A stretch of 64,000 nt of DNA from Paracoccus yibinensis (GTDB taxonomy: Bacteria > Pseudomonadota > Alphaproteobacteria > Rhodobacterales > Rhodobacteraceae). Made by a program: the position numbers and the translations under genes. The notes below the pieces were generated by a model. The model ran no database searches. It was given only the letters and a program-made list of their open reading frames with translations, and was not told where the DNA came from. The DNA lies in assembly GCF_030846195.1 (NCBI RefSeq), contig NZ_JAVCWH010000006.1, positions 124,001 to 188,000 of the forward strand, read 5' to 3'. Within the stretch, counting starts at the first letter, position 1, and every line of letters starts with the position of its first letter. This document shows positions 24,275-32,707 of the stretch, in pieces.

Positions 24275-25150
24275 TTAATTTCCAATCCTTAGCGCATTCA
24301 GCATCTCTGGCGATCGCATCATCTGTCCGCCGGCGTGGCCGATGCCCTCGGCCGTCACAAGGCGCCAGTTGAAGGGCAAGTCCCTGGCCTGCGCGACACG
24401 GCGGGCGGTCTCGAAGACGCGCAGGCCGCGTTCCAGTCGATTGGCGCCCTGGCGTTGCGCGGGTTCGTTGGTGACAAGATCCTCGTCGCCCGTATCTGTG
24501 GTTCCCAGGAACACCGTCACAGGCGCCGCAAGATAGGCGCGAAGCAATTCTTCCTCGGTTGCGCCGTCGTCGAGGCGGTCGAAACCGTAAGGCGCGTCTT
24601 CCTCTGTATCGGGCCAGACATAGGTCGAAGGGTTGGCGATGATGATGCGCCTGGCTTCGGATGGCGGATCATAGGCGGCCACGCGCGACAGGAACTGCCC
24701 CCCTGCGGAATGACCGAACAGATAGGCATCCGCGTCAGGACGCCCCTCTTGTTCCTGCGCCCAGTCGATCAGGTCGTCCACAAGCCCGACGGTCCAGCTT
24801 TCCTGCGGCTGGACCTCTCCCTCGCGAACGACCCCGCCCCTTTGATAACGCCAGTTCGGAAAGCGGTCCCTGTCGAAAAGGGGTGCATAGATCGTCAGGC
24901 ACGCCTTGTCAGCCAGCGGACGCGCGGCGTCGCGATAGGACTCGGCCGTGCGCCCGCTGCCATGGAAGACCAGAAGAATGGACGGCATCGCGCAACCAGA
25001 GGGGCGATAGGTGAAGACCTTGATGTTCTGGCCGTCGATCCGGGCAGTCGCCTGTCCTTCCCCCAAGGCAGGCGAAGCTGCCTGCGACGGCACGGTTCCG
25101 CAGAACAGGATGCCCAGCAGCGCGATCACGACAGGTGCCAAAATTCTCAT
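24275..25150 (-). CDS. Secreted alpha/beta hydrolase (esterase/depolymerase-like)
   Basis: A 291-residue protein; the start MRILAPVVIALLGILFCGT gives a Sec signal peptide ending around SQA-AS. An in-frame ATG 9 codons earlier lacks a ribosome site. The nucleophile elbow is GHSAGG (Ser ~148); the oxyanion segment is LVFHGSGR (~57-64), and a late GIGHAGG carries the likely catalytic His. The fold matches PHB-depolymerase/esterase-type serine hydrolases. It is a close paralogue of the 386-residue hydrolase at 26837-27997 (shared FTYRP, NFHGxGR, ESWTVGLVDD/EDWTVSLVDD and ANPSTxV segments). It is downstream of the DUF2156-like transferase gene on the same strand and probably acts in the periplasm or outside on an ester- or amide-linked substrate. 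Confidence 0.8.
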   Translation of the reverse strand: MRILAPVVIALLGILFCGTVPSQAASPALGEGQATARIDGQNIKVFTYRPSGCAMPSILLVFHGSGRTAESYRDAARPLADKACLTIYAPLFDRDRFPNWRYQRGGVVREGEVQPQESWTVGLVDDLIDWAQEQEGRPDADAYLFGHSAGGQFLSRVAAYDPPSEARRIIIANPSTYVWPDTEEDAPYGFDRLDDGATEEELLRAYLAAPVTVFLGTTDTGDEDLVTNEPAQRQGANRLERGLRVFETARRVAQARDLPFNWRLVTAEGIGHAGGQMMRSPEMLNALRIGN

Positions 25151-25231
25151 GTCCTGTTCACCTTGCTGGCCGATCATGGTTTCGGCGGAAATCGCTGGCC
25201 GCGGTCGATACGGCGATGACAGCGGCGTCGG

Positions 25232-26185
25232 TCACAGGGGCAGGGAGCTGCCTTTGGAACCCCTCCTCGCCTCCTGCGCCTTATAGATGCTGTGCATTTC
25301 CACCGGTCGGAACCGCTGTTTCATCTCTCGCAGGCCAGGGCGGTTGTTGTCCGTTGAGTCGTTGAAATAGCTCAGGTCCGGGAAGTTCTTCATCATCTGG
25401 TGGCGCAGCGCATAGGCCAGACCCGGAAAGTCATGATCCGCGACGGTCAGGAAAACACAGCCATAGACCGAATTGATCGGGCCACCGAAGGAATAGGCAC
25501 GAACGGTGCCGTCCACTTCAAAAACTTCGCCTTGCATCCGGGACGCCGGAAGCCGCACCGCGTCCTTGAGGCAGTTGGCCATGGCAGCAAGGCCCTTCGG
25601 TTCGATCCCCTTTTCCTTGAGCTGCGTACGGAACTTCCGATAAAGCGCCATGCATCCTGCCTCGTCGGCAGGGGTAAAGCTGCGGACCACCAGCTCATCG
25701 TATTTCTTCAGGCTCGCCAGGTATCGTCGGACCCTGGCGAATTGCGACCCCTGCAATGCGACGACTGCTGCGCGATCATAGATGAATTCCTGTTCGCGCA
25801 GACTGGCCAGAAAGCCATGGCCTTCGATCAGCGGGATGTCTTTTTCCTGCACCCATTCGATCTGGCCCCCGCGCCCCCGGTTGAAGTCGCGCATCCTGTC
25901 CTGGGCCCATTGCAGCGCTTGGGTCTGGAACGGAAAGGGCGGCACATACAGGTTCAGACCAAGGCCCGACTCCCTCTGATGCAGGCTATAGAGAAGAACC
26001 GATCCCGAAACCTGTTCAAACAGAAGAAGGCGCCGCTCTCTCTGACCGCTGAAAAGCAGGCGCGGAAAATAGTAGTGATGAGATCTGATGTCGGCCTGTT
26101 CCATGGCCGCCTGAAAGCAGTCGTGGTCCTCGGCCCGGATGATGGAAAGGCCAAGGCACGCAGCGGGAACATCCATAACCTTCAT
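25232..26185 (-). CDS. GNAT-fold transferase of the DUF2156/LPG synthase C-terminal type
   Basis: A 317-residue soluble protein. The start MKVMDVPAACLGLS follows AAGGG with an 8-nt gap; an ATG at 26204-26206 is an alternative. The C-terminal half has MQGEVFEVDGTVRAYSFGG and SYFNDSTDNNRPGLREMKQR followed by FRPVEM, like the aminoacyl-transfer domain of phosphatidylglycerol lysyltransferase (LPG_synthase_C, DUF2156). Relatives use aminoacyl-tRNA or acyl-CoA donors. Unlike LPG synthases there is no membrane domain. Being upstream of a secreted hydrolase and an amino-acid-ligase/exporter operon, it may modify the ligase's product with an aminoacyl or acyl group (inference). Confidence 0.6.
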   Translation of the reverse strand: MKVMDVPAACLGLSIIRAEDHDCFQAAMEQADIRSHHYYFPRLLFSGQRERRLLLFEQVSGSVLLYSLHQRESGLGLNLYVPPFPFQTQALQWAQDRMRDFNRGRGGQIEWVQEKDIPLIEGHGFLASLREQEFIYDRAAVVALQGSQFARVRRYLASLKKYDELVVRSFTPADEAGCMALYRKFRTQLKEKGIEPKGLAAMANCLKDAVRLPASRMQGEVFEVDGTVRAYSFGGPINSVYGCVFLTVADHDFPGLAYALRHQMMKNFPDLSYFNDSTDNNRPGLREMKQRFRPVEMHSIYKAQEARRGSKGSSLPL

Positions 26186-26229
26186 GATCTTACCCTTGGG
26201 CAACATCCTGACACGCGAAACGCATAATG

Positions 26230-26836
26230 GCCGAGCATATTACGTTCACAAGCAAAAAATAGTCCCGTCGTCACCACGGGAAGGCCGGGTCCAGTGTGGA
26301 CTTGGTCATGCGACAGACGGTCGGCGTTGACGGACGCCGGATCCGGCCTCGATCCCCCGGGGCCGCCCCGGATGCACGACCGAAGGTCACGTTTGCTTCA
26401 TCACGGGCCGGCTGGGGCGGCATCGTCGGATCCCTGCCGATTGGCGGGACAGGGTCGGCATCAAACTGCCGGCCCGCAGGGCGGCGGGTTGTCATCATGG
26501 GGCTCATGGTAAATAGCGTTCAGGCGACCGCGCAGACAGTCGTGAAAAATCGCTGTTGGCCGATTGCAATATCAAGTGCTTCGGCAATGCCGGAGTCACG
26601 CGCGTGATTATTGGTCCGCCATTTCCTTGGCGTCACCCGTGCAAACAAAAGGTCTTGTGAAAACCCGGAAATACCGCAGCAAGCCTGAAACGCCGGAGTA
26701 ACACAACTTTAGGTTGAGTTGTCCGGGCAATGGTGTAATACATGGACCCGCTTTCAAAAAAAGGCGTGGCTTCATTCGCAATGGGCAGGACAAGACAAAA
26801 CATCCCTGCTCGACAAACTTGAGGGACTATCCAGAC
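26230..26836. other. 607-bp intergenic region without a convincing gene
   Basis: This divergent gap lies between the DUF2156-like gene and the type I-secreted hydrolase. Short open frames exist on both strands, but none shows a recognisable motif, signal peptide or good ribosome site. An imperfect inverted repeat ACAACT-N8-AGTTGT (26703-26722) sits ~115 bp before the hydrolase start and could be regulatory. The region must contain promoters for both flanking genes. Confidence 0.5.
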
Positions 26837-27997
26837 ATGACGTTGAATTTGCCTGCCGCCCCCTTGGGCAAACAGGAATTGTCCGTCAATTACGGCGGCA
26901 CCACCCTGAGGACTTTCACCTATCGCCCCGAGGGAGAGATCAAGGGGATTCTGCTGAACTTTCACGGCGCGGGACGCAATGCCGAAGGGGCGCGCGACAC
27001 CGCCATCAAGGTCGCAAACGAACGTGGGCTGTATGTGGTGGCACCGATGTTCGAGGAAGACGATTTCTCGTCCTCGGACTACAACAGGGGCGGGATGCTT
27101 TCCTCTGACGGGAAGCTTCTGCCAAAGGAAGACTGGACCGTCTCGCTTGTCGATGACATCGCTGAATGGGCACATGCGAAGGTAGGCAACCTTCCCGGTA
27201 TCGAGACCATCGCCTTTGGCCATTCCGCTGGCGGTCAGTTCATGAGCCGTGTCGCGGCGTTCGGTCCCGATATCTTCGACAAGATGATCATCGCCAATCC
27301 GTCCACGCATGTCCGCGCCAGCCTGACAGAGGACATGCCTTACGGTTTCGACGGCAGCTTGACGGCGACCGAACAGGAAGCCTATCTCAGGGACTATCTT
27401 GCCGATCCGATAACGATCTATGCAGGTTCGGCGGACAACGATCCGAACGCGCCGGAGCTGTCGGGCGGATCAGCCGCCATGCGGCAGGGCGACGACCGCC
27501 TTGAACGCGCCCATTTCGTGTACAACGAAGCCAAGGAACTGGCCGAAGAAAAGGGGTGGGAGTTCAACTGGGAACTGGTCGTCGCCAAGGGTGTCGGGCA
27601 TTCCGAACGCGGTATGCTCCACGCACCCGAATTCCAGCAAGCCTTCGATGGACGCACGGACACTGCCCCAGCGGCGATCCTGGCCCCCGCGAACAAGGTT
27701 TTCGGATTTGAAACGTCATCGGACTGGCACGGTTCGGTCATCAAGAACTATGTCGACGGCGACGTGTTCGACTTTCGCGACATAGATGCCAACGTCCGGC
27801 AAAGCGGCGATCAGGCGTTCGATTTCCTGGGCGTCGCAGGCACGAAGGCCTTTACCACCGACGGCGCCCAGATCCGGCTGCGATACCATGACGGCGATAC
27901 CTATATCTATCTCAACACCGATGGCGATGCCTACTACGAGGCCAAGGGACGGATCGAAGGCCTCCACCAGCTGAGCGAGGACGACTTTCTGCTCTGA
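26837..27997 (+). CDS. Alpha/beta hydrolase with serralysin-type C-terminal type I secretion region
   Basis: A 386-residue protein; start MTLNLPAAPLGKQE follows GAGGG about 11 nt upstream. Residues ~1-290 are the serine-hydrolase domain, paralogous to the protein at 24275-25150, with NFHGAGR (~41), GHSAGG (Ser ~130) and GVGHSERG (likely His). There is no N-terminal signal peptide. Residues ~300-386 (FDFRDIDANVRQSGDQAFDF, then DTYIYLNTDGDAYYEAKGRI and the end LSEDDFLL) match the peptidase M10 serralysin C-terminal region used as a type I secretion signal, with a hydrophobic DFLL terminus. It is therefore probably exported by an ABC/HlyD/TolC path, most likely the pair at 19175-22212. Its substrate is unknown; an ester or amide polymer is plausible. 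Confidence 0.82.
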   Translation: MTLNLPAAPLGKQELSVNYGGTTLRTFTYRPEGEIKGILLNFHGAGRNAEGARDTAIKVANERGLYVVAPMFEEDDFSSSDYNRGGMLSSDGKLLPKEDWTVSLVDDIAEWAHAKVGNLPGIETIAFGHSAGGQFMSRVAAFGPDIFDKMIIANPSTHVRASLTEDMPYGFDGSLTATEQEAYLRDYLADPITIYAGSADNDPNAPELSGGSAAMRQGDDRLERAHFVYNEAKELAEEKGWEFNWELVVAKGVGHSERGMLHAPEFQQAFDGRTDTAPAAILAPANKVFGFETSSDWHGSVIKNYVDGDVFDFRDIDANVRQSGDQAFDFLGVAGTKAFTTDGAQIRLRYHDGDTYIYLNTDGDAYYEAKGRIEGLHQLSEDDFLL

Positions 27998-28278
27998 CCG
28001 CATCGGCCCGATGAAGCCGCGCCAGGGGCATCGACGCTCTGGCCAGGCGTTGGCGGGCCCTGACGGAAGCTTGGTTCAGTGCGGCAGGCGGCGGCTAGGC
28101 TGCTTCTTGCCACCGGTCTCGGGCCCGTGCATCGCGACCCCGAGGCCGCCGCGCTTCTGGCCTCAGTCGAGGCGGGGCGCTGCTGCGCGGCGCCGGTGAA
28201 GGAATGCCGGCGACAACGGCCAGGCCGGAAGGACATGCGCCCCGTCACGCGGTGATGTGGCGCTGAGGCCCGGCCCGG

Positions 28279-28614
28279 TCAGCCCTTGGCGTTCTTTCGG
28301 GCTGTCAGCGCCGCCACATGGCGCGGCAGGTCGCTGCGGGAATGCAGGATGTCCACGATGATGACCTCCTCCGGGCGATCCAGATAGACAAGAAAATGCT
28401 CTCCTGCCCGGACAAAGCGCAGGTCGTCGGCGTCATCCACCAGAACGGCGCAGCTTCTGCTGTGGGCCTGTGCGTTCAGGACAGCCCGGCAGCGGTCCAG
28501 AAGCTCGGCCTCGTACAGGTCGGCCTGGGCGCGCCCGAAGGTCTGGCTTGTCCATCTGGCGATCTCGACAAGGCTTGCTTCGGCCCGACGCGTCAGCCGC
28601 AGGGATCGCGTCAC
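28279..28614 (-). CDS. parE: ParE/RelE-superfamily toxin
   Basis: A 111-residue protein with the ParE layout: LTRRAEASLVEIARWTSQTFG at the N-terminus, then LRFVRAGEHFLVYLDRPEE and IIVDILHSRSDLPRHV, the usual RxGxHxIxY...ILHxRxD pattern. ParE toxins poison DNA gyrase; related RelE toxins cut mRNA, and sequence alone favours ParE. The GTG start overlaps the antitoxin's TGA in GTGA, so the toxin is translated after its antitoxin. Confidence 0.85.
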   Translation of the reverse strand: MTRSLRLTRRAEASLVEIARWTSQTFGRAQADLYEAELLDRCRAVLNAQAHSRSCAVLVDDADDLRFVRAGEHFLVYLDRPEEVIIVDILHSRSDLPRHVAALTARKNAKG

Positions 28615-28868
28615 AAGGGGGTCCGGGCGCGCCGGAATGCCCGGCGGATCGCATCCTCGCCGCTGCCTTCCGCCAGATCGCCCGCTTTTGCCTGCGCCAG
28701 CCCTTCCAGAAGCCCCTGCCGGATCCCAGCAAGCTGCGCTTCCTCCTGCTCAAGCAGCCTCAGACCCGCGCGCATCGCCTCGCTTGCGTTCTGATACCGC
28801 CCCGAGGCCACCAGGGCCTGCACCAGCTTGTCCTGGGTTTCGGTCAGGACGACATTGCGTGTCACCAT
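28611..28868 (-). CDS. parD: ParD-type antitoxin
   Basis: An 85-residue protein with an N-terminal ribbon-helix-helix (RNVVLTETQDKLVQALVASG then YQNASEAMRAGLRLLEQEE), as in ParD/CopG antitoxins, and a C-terminal tail (to RARTPL) that would wrap the toxin. It would repress its own promoter, in the ~150 bp before the haloacid dehalogenase gene. The gene order is antitoxin first, with stop and toxin start overlapping. Confidence 0.87.
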   Translation of the reverse strand: MVTRNVVLTETQDKLVQALVASGRYQNASEAMRAGLRLLEQEEAQLAGIRQGLLEGLAQAKAGDLAEGSGEDAIRRAFRRARTPL

Positions 28869-29017
28869 GTCTCAGGCTCTCCTTTGATGGCAATATATGC
28901 CAATGCATCGCACCGATCAACGCCTTGCACGCTTGACCCGCCCTCACCCGAAGCCTTCTGTTACACGAAACGCCACGGCCCCCGTTTTCCTTCCCCCTCC
29001 AAGGAGCGACCAGACCC

Positions 29018-29716
29018 ATGACGCGCCCCATCCTGGTCTTCGACGTGAACGAGACCCTTCTTGACCTGAACCACCTCGAGCCACTGTTCGACCGACTGTT
29101 CGGGGACCCGGGGGTGATGCGACAATGGTTCGCGCAACTGATCCTTTATTCCCAGGCCATGACGCTCAGCGGGTTGCGGGGGGACTTTGCCAGTCTTGCC
29201 GGGTCTGTCCTGCGCATGACGGCCGCGATCCGAGGGCGCGAGGTGACGGACCAGGACATCGCGGCCCTTGGTCAGCACATGAGGTCCCTGCCCGCCCATC
29301 CCAATGCCGCAGCCGCACTTGGGATGCTGCGCGATGGCGGGTTCCGAATGGTCACGCTGACGAACTCTCCCCTCTCCTCCGCCGGACCCTCGGCCCTGGA
29401 CCGGGCGGGGCTGGGCGGTTATTTCGAGAGGCAGTTCAGCGTGGCGCCGACCGGGGTCTTCAAGCCTGCGCCCGCGACCTATCATCATGTTGCCGACAGC
29501 CTGGGGGTGGCGCCTTCCGCGATGTGCCTGGTGGCCTGCCATGTCTGGGATACGATGGGCTTGCAGGCCCTAGGCGGACGCGGCGCCCTGGTCACGCACG
29601 GTGTCAACGCCCCCCTGCCCCACGAGGCGGTCCCGCAGCCCGACCTGGTGGCCGCGACCCTGACGGAACTGGCCGGGCAGATCATTGATCAATGGGGCGG
29701 CAGCCAAAGGGCGTGA
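29018..29716 (+). CDS. Haloacid dehalogenase, type II
   Basis: A 232-residue HAD-superfamily enzyme, the family's usual length. Motif I is LVFDVNETLLD (nucleophile Asp ~9), motif II is VTLTNSP (~112), the motif III lysine is in VFKPAPATY (~150), and motif IV is CHVWDTMGLQALG. Type II (S)-2-haloacid dehalogenases hydrolyse 2-haloalkanoates to 2-hydroxyacids. AQLILYSQAMTLSG matches the family's cap. Motif I is DVNETL rather than DAYGTL, which is also seen in other members, so true substrate could be a different small acid. The gene starts after a pyrimidine-rich stretch and CAAGGAG. Confidence 0.85.
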   Translation: MTRPILVFDVNETLLDLNHLEPLFDRLFGDPGVMRQWFAQLILYSQAMTLSGLRGDFASLAGSVLRMTAAIRGREVTDQDIAALGQHMRSLPAHPNAAAALGMLRDGGFRMVTLTNSPLSSAGPSALDRAGLGGYFERQFSVAPTGVFKPAPATYHHVADSLGVAPSAMCLVACHVWDTMGLQALGGRGALVTHGVNAPLPHEAVPQPDLVAATLTELAGQIIDQWGGSQRA

Positions 29717-29776
29717 CCGCGGACAGCCGTGCCAAGCCCGCGGGTTTCCTGTACCATCGAACGCGCCGTCGGCATA

Positions 29777-31954
29777 ATGACCCGAACGGCTGACCATCCT
29801 GCCCGCAAAGGAAGCCCGTTGAAGAAGCCCCTGCTGTTCGCGCTTCTGGCCGTCCTGGTCATCCTGTCGGCCTGGCTGCTGTCCGGCCGGGACCTGGGAC
29901 CACGGACAGTGGCCGTTTTGCAGGCAGGCATCGACACGCATCCCCTTACCACCATGCTGCTGTTCTTCGTCAGCTATGTGGCGGTGACGGCCCTGTCGCT
30001 TCCGATTGCCACGCTGCTGACGCTGCTGGGGGGTGCCCTATTCGGCTTCTGGCAGGGGCTGCTGATGGCGTCCTTCGCGTCGGCCATCGGGGCGACGCTG
30101 GCCCTGCTGGCAGCACGCTACATGCTGCGGGACTGGGTGCGCGTGAAGCTGGGCGCGAGAGTCCGCACGATCCAGGCCGAACTGGACCAGGACGGCGCGT
30201 ATTACCTGTTTTCCCTGCGCCTGATCCCCGTCGTGCCCTTCTTCGCGGTGAACCTGCTGATGGGCCTGACCGCGATCCGGGTGCAGACCTTCTACTGGGT
30301 CAGCCAGCTGGGGATGCTGCCCGGAACGGCGGTCTATGCAAATGCGGGGACGCAGCTTGGCCAAGTGGACGACCTGTCGGAAATCGTGGGCGCGCCCATC
30401 GTGATCTCGCTTGCGGCATTGGCGGCTTTTCCCTGGGTCGCACGGGCGGTCCTGGGCGCGGCCCGGCGACGCAGGGTCTATCGCGGATGGACCCGGCCCG
30501 CGCGGTTCGACCGCAATCTTGTGGTGATCGGCGCAGGCTCGGCCGGGCTTGTCGCGGCCTATGTCGCGGCGGCGGCCAAAGCCCGCGTCACCCTGGTCGA
30601 GGCGGGCGAGATGGGCGGCGACTGCCTGAACACCGGTTGCGTCCCCTCGAAGACGCTCATTCGCAGCGCGACGGTGGCCTGGCAGATGCGCAACGCCGCC
30701 CGCTGGGGCCTGCGCGATACCCCGCCGGCGGTGCCCTTTCGCGCGGTGATGGCGCGGGTCCATGAGGCCATCGCGCGCGTCGCGCCCCATGACAGCGTCG
30801 AACGCTATACCGGCCTTGGGGTCGAGGTGCTGCGCGGCCATGCCCGGCTGGTAGATCCCTGGACGGTGCAGGTGACGGACCCGCAGGGCGCGACACGGCG
30901 CCTGACCACGCGCGCGGTGATCGTGGCGACGGGCGCGCGTCCGACATTGCCACCGCTGCCCGGTCTGGATCTGGTCGATCCGCTGACCTCCGAAACCCTG
31001 TGGACGCGGCTGGCCGACCGGGACGAGGCCCCGCGCCGCCTTGTCGTGCTGGGCGGCGGCCCCGTCGGCTGCGAACTGGCCCAAGCCTTCGCGCGGCTTG
31101 GATCGACCGTCACCCAGATCGAGGCCGCCCCCCGTTTGTTGCAGCGCGAGGACTCCGAGGTGTCCGACCTGGTCGCCGCGGCCTTGCGGGACGACGGCGT
31201 CACCGTGCTGACCGGCCACCGCGCCCTGGCCTGCGGCCAGGACGGCGACCGCTGGATCGACGTCGCCGGTGACGACACCACCACGCGCATCGCCTTTGAC
31301 CAGATCATCGTGGCGGTGGGCCGCAGCGCCCGCCTGCAAGGCTTCGGCCTTGAAGACCTGGGCATCGCCACCGGCTGCACCATCGAGGTCAACGACTTCC
31401 TGGAAACCCGCTTTCCGAACATCCTTGCGGCCGGGGACGTGGCCGGGCCGTTCCAGTTCACCCATTTCGCCGCGGACCAGGCCTGGTTTGCCAGCGTGAA
31501 CGCGCTGTTCGGCGGTCTTGCACGCATGAAGGCCAGCGACCGGATCGTCCCCTGGGCGATCTTCACGGACCCCGAGGTGGCCCGCGTCGGCCTGTCGGAA
31601 GCCGAAGCGCGCCAGCAGGGCATTGCCGTCGAGGTGACGCGCCTGGATCTGGCAGGCCTGGACCGGGCGGTCACAGACGGTGCGACGCGGGGCTTCGTCA
31701 AGGTGCTGACGCCTCCGGGGCGCGACCGCATCCTGGGGGTGACCGTGGTGGGGCATCACGCAGGCGACACCATCGCGGAATTCGTGCTGGCGATGCGCCA
31801 CGGGCTTGGCCTTGGGAAGATCCTCTCCACGATCCACATCTATCCGACCTGGTCAGAAGCTGCCAAATCCACCTCCGGCGCATGGCGCCGCGCCCACATG
31901 AACCCTCGCGTCCTTTCCCTGCTGGAACGTTTCCACGGCTGGAGGCGCGGATGA
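29777..31954 (+). CDS. TVP38/DedA-like membrane domain fused to a mercuric-reductase-like flavoprotein
   Basis: A ~725-residue fusion. The N-terminal ~230 residues are a TVP38/TMEM64 (SNARE-associated/DedA-like) membrane domain with LTLLGGALFGFWQGLLMASF, LRLIPVVPFFAVNLLMG and GMLPGTAVYANAG. The rest is a class I pyridine nucleotide-disulphide oxidoreductase: FAD motif VVIGAGSAGLVAA, redox-active GGDCLNTGCVPSK, NAD motif VVLGGGPVGCELA, FAD site ILAAGDVAGPFQFTH, and the dimer-domain HIYPTWSEA. It lacks the C-terminal vicinal cysteines and heavy-metal domain of MerA, so mercury reduction is doubtful. A TTG at 29819 with AAAGGAA upstream is an alternative start. Stop overlaps the next gene (ATGA), so they act together in the membrane. 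Confidence 0.85.
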   Translation: MTRTADHPARKGSPLKKPLLFALLAVLVILSAWLLSGRDLGPRTVAVLQAGIDTHPLTTMLLFFVSYVAVTALSLPIATLLTLLGGALFGFWQGLLMASFASAIGATLALLAARYMLRDWVRVKLGARVRTIQAELDQDGAYYLFSLRLIPVVPFFAVNLLMGLTAIRVQTFYWVSQLGMLPGTAVYANAGTQLGQVDDLSEIVGAPIVISLAALAAFPWVARAVLGAARRRRVYRGWTRPARFDRNLVVIGAGSAGLVAAYVAAAAKARVTLVEAGEMGGDCLNTGCVPSKTLIRSATVAWQMRNAARWGLRDTPPAVPFRAVMARVHEAIARVAPHDSVERYTGLGVEVLRGHARLVDPWTVQVTDPQGATRRLTTRAVIVATGARPTLPPLPGLDLVDPLTSETLWTRLADRDEAPRRLVVLGGGPVGCELAQAFARLGSTVTQIEAAPRLLQREDSEVSDLVAAALRDDGVTVLTGHRALACGQDGDRWIDVAGDDTTTRIAFDQIIVAVGRSARLQGFGLEDLGIATGCTIEVNDFLETRFPNILAAGDVAGPFQFTHFAADQAWFASVNALFGGLARMKASDRIVPWAIFTDPEVARVGLSEAEARQQGIAVEVTRLDLAGLDRAVTDGATRGFVKVLTPPGRDRILGVTVVGHHAGDTIAEFVLAMRHGLGLGKILSTIHIYPTWSEAAKSTSGAWRRAHMNPRVLSLLERFHGWRRG

Positions 31955-32589
31955 TTGACGCCCGCATCCTGCCCCTGCAGCGCGCCGCCCTGCGGCCCGT
32001 GGCGCGCATCCTGGCCGGCCGGGGCATCCGCGCCGACGCGGTCAGCATCGCGGGCTTTGCTGCGGGCCTTCTGGCCGTTCCTGCCTTGGCCCTTGGCCAT
32101 TTCTGGGCGGCCCTGGCGCTGATTGGACTGAACCGCCTCCTGGACGGTCTGGACGGAGAGATCGCGCGGCTGACCCGACCGACCGACCGGGGGGCGTTCC
32201 TGGACATCTCGCTGGATTTCGTCTTCTACGCGCTGATCCCGGTCGGCTTCGCGCTGCATGACCCGGGGGCGAATGCCCTATCGGCCGCCGTCCTGATCGC
32301 GGCTTTCGTGGGCACCGGGTCGTCCTTCCTTGCCTTCGCGTCGATCGCTGCCAAGCGCGGGCAGACGGCGCGGGCCTTTCCGCAAAAGGGCATCTATTAC
32401 CTGGGCGGCCTGACAGAAGGCTTTGAAACCCTGGTCGTCTTCCTGCTGATGTGCCTGGTTCCGGCGTGGTTTCCAACGCTGGCCTGGGCCTTTGCCGCGG
32501 CCTGCGCGCTTACCACCGTGCTTCGCTGGCGCATGGGCTGGATCGCCTTCTCCGACCTCGACAACGCCTCGCAACCAGGAAACAGATAA
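31951..32589 (+). CDS. CDP-alcohol phosphatidyltransferase
   Basis: A 212-residue integral membrane enzyme. The start ATG at 31951 overlaps the preceding TGA, with GGAGGCGCGG just upstream. The catalytic signature is DGLDGEIAR-x7-G-x3-D-x3-D (~residues 58-83), giving the two-metal site; spacing between AR and G is seven rather than the textbook eight residues, a variant also found in related CDP-OH-P proteins. It transfers a phosphatidyl group from CDP-diacylglycerol, or a similar phospho-alcohol, to an acceptor alcohol. Translational coupling to the TVP38-flavoprotein fusion suggests a shared membrane process. Head group unknown. Confidence 0.87.
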   Translation: MIDARILPLQRAALRPVARILAGRGIRADAVSIAGFAAGLLAVPALALGHFWAALALIGLNRLLDGLDGEIARLTRPTDRGAFLDISLDFVFYALIPVGFALHDPGANALSAAVLIAAFVGTGSSFLAFASIAAKRGQTARAFPQKGIYYLGGLTEGFETLVVFLLMCLVPAWFPTLAWAFAAACALTTVLRWRMGWIAFSDLDNASQPGNR

Positions 32590-32611
32590 CGGGGTTTCCC
32601 GCCCTTTTTGT
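32590..32611 (+). terminator. Weak intrinsic terminator after the phosphatidyltransferase
   Basis: CGGG (32590-32593) and CCCG (32598-32601) can pair around GTTT directly after the stop codon, followed by CCCTTTTTGTTTT. The stem is short, but the T-tract is good for so GC-rich a genome. Confidence 0.45.
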
Positions 32612-32707
32612 TTTCGACAAGTTAGAAGTAACCGTCATAGAAACCCTGTCCGACACCTCCTGCTGGAGTGGAGTGACAAGCACGGGCTGTCCAGCCTTTC
32701 CGGTCCT

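Noticed and set aside
26296..26607. A possible 103-residue gene before the hydrolase
   Set aside because: No ribosome site, motif or hydrophobic pattern; composition is like translated noncoding GC-rich DNA.
28000..28278. Short open frames after the type I-secreted hydrolase
   Set aside because: No motif or ribosome site; only GC-rich noncoding composition is seen.
29777..31954. Mercuric reductase (MerA)
   Set aside because: The flavoprotein has the CxxxxC redox pair but lacks the C-terminal Cys-Cys and N-terminal metal-binding domain, and no merR/T/P genes are nearby.
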